Assembly: GCF_019396325.1 (NCBI RefSeq)
Contig: NZ_JAHKRO010000037.1
Location: 1-64,000, forward strand
Direction of reading: 5' to 3'
Length of the DNA: 64,000 bases
Source: Nonomuraea ceibae
Lineage (GTDB): Bacteria; Actinomycetota; Actinomycetes; Streptosporangiales; Streptosporangiaceae
A program made the translations under genes and the position numbers. This document shows positions 63,660 through 64,000 of the stretch, one piece after another; the first letter of the stretch is position 1, and the number at the start of each line of letters is the position of its first letter. Below the pieces are notes generated by a model that was not told where the DNA came from, searched no databases, and saw only the letters and a program-made list of their open reading frames with translations.

Positions 63660-64000
63660 CTAGCCGCAGGCGCTGTCCAGGGTCAGCGGGCGTTCGGGGC
63701 TCGGGGTGGCGTCGGACGACCGGTCGGGCGTGGCCCCGCGCGCGGCGGTCCCGTCGGGGGCGGTGTGGCCGGTGGCGATCGTGGGGCGCTCGGAGAGCAC
63801 CTGCGAGACCTTGCGCCGGATCAGGTGCCAGTCCGGGTCACCGGTGCTGATCAGGGGCGGGACGAAGCTGAGGCTCCTGATGTGGGTGTCCTTGACCTTC
63901 TGCGACAGCTCGACGAGCGCCGGGAGCACGTCCTGCGGCAGGTCGGTGGAGATGGCGCGCTTGGTGGCGGAGGCGAGGCTCTCGAAGCTGTTGAGCACGG
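63660..64000 (-). CDS. LytR-CpsA-Psr family protein, partial (right edge)
   Basis: The C-terminal end of a gene running off the right edge; 113 codons visible. The segment LPALVELSQKVKDTHIRSLS and PPLISTGDPDWHLIRRKVSQ is typical of the C-terminal part of LCP wall-polymer ligases, followed by a Thr/Ala/Pro-rich tail. Identity is inferred since the catalytic part lies outside. Confidence 0.68.
   Translation of the reverse strand, partial: VLNSFESLASATKRAISTDLPQDVLPALVELSQKVKDTHIRSLSFVPPLISTGDPDWHLIRRKVSQVLSERPTIATGHTAPDGTAARGATPDRSSDATPSPERPLTLDSACG

Overview
The window is 64 kb of high-GC actinobacterial chromosome: frequent GTG starts, ATGA/GTGA overlaps, F420-type luciferase-like oxidoreductases, a SARP regulator, an SCO5389-type protein and SigE-type small sigma factors. 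The order tRNA-Ser, ffs, dnaX, ybaB, recR, lysC, asd fits a filamentous actinomycete, probably Streptosporangiaceae (Nonomuraea-like); that placement is inference from gene content. I see no phage, transposase, integrase or CRISPR array. Nearly all of the window is coding, with genes packed closely on both strands.

Layout. 1-5.4 kb: a polar amino-acid ABC importer operon, then an APC permease and a MATE exporter on the other strand. 5.4-7.9 kb: dnaB, carrying an intein in its Walker A loop and preceded by a cluster of DnaA-box-like 9-mers. 7.9-13.9 kb: a SigE-type sigma factor with a membrane partner, soxR with a SoxR box at its own start, a phosphodiesterase-like protein, an Lrp regulator facing an SMP-30 lactonase, and an ABC-2 exporter. 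13.9-24.7 kb: a two-component system, a DNA polymerase clamp (probably a paralogue), MarR, GntR and XRE-TPR regulators, a PH-domain protein with a 52-aa partner, upp, and a translation-fidelity group (two tandem tRNA-adenosine-deaminase-associated proteins, tadA, tRNA-Ser-CGA).

24.7-31.4 kb is more accessory: a zinc metallopeptidase, a LysE exporter, a DUF4097 lipoprotein, a broken sigma-factor/partner fusion, a PadR regulator with a clear operator facing a serine hydrolase, and a WD40 gene with two compensating frameshifts. 31.5-40.3 kb is a conserved housekeeping block: tRNA-Ser-GGA, SRP RNA, dnaX, a GAF-type regulator, ybaB, recR, a DUF5063 protein, lysC (with a likely internal beta-subunit start) and asd.

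40.3-64 kb holds a secreted LAS-peptidase-like protein, TetR regulators, an F420 oxidoreductase and amidase, an amidohydrolase, a tyrosine phosphatase, SURF1, HxlR, acetyltransferases, a methyltransferase, a 989-aa SARP regulator, an aminotransferase/LysR pair, rnhB, a CooC-like ATPase with an SCO5389-family partner, a Rieske oxygenase, and an LCP-family gene cut by the window edge.

The most interesting signals are the DnaA-box cluster before dnaB, the apparent class 3 intein, the second clamp with an altered C-terminal cleft motif, the SoxR box touching soxR, the sigma-factor fusion remnant, and the small proteins at 21.3-21.8 kb. No single undescribed multigene system stands out. All calls come from reading sequence and motifs; no database search was run.
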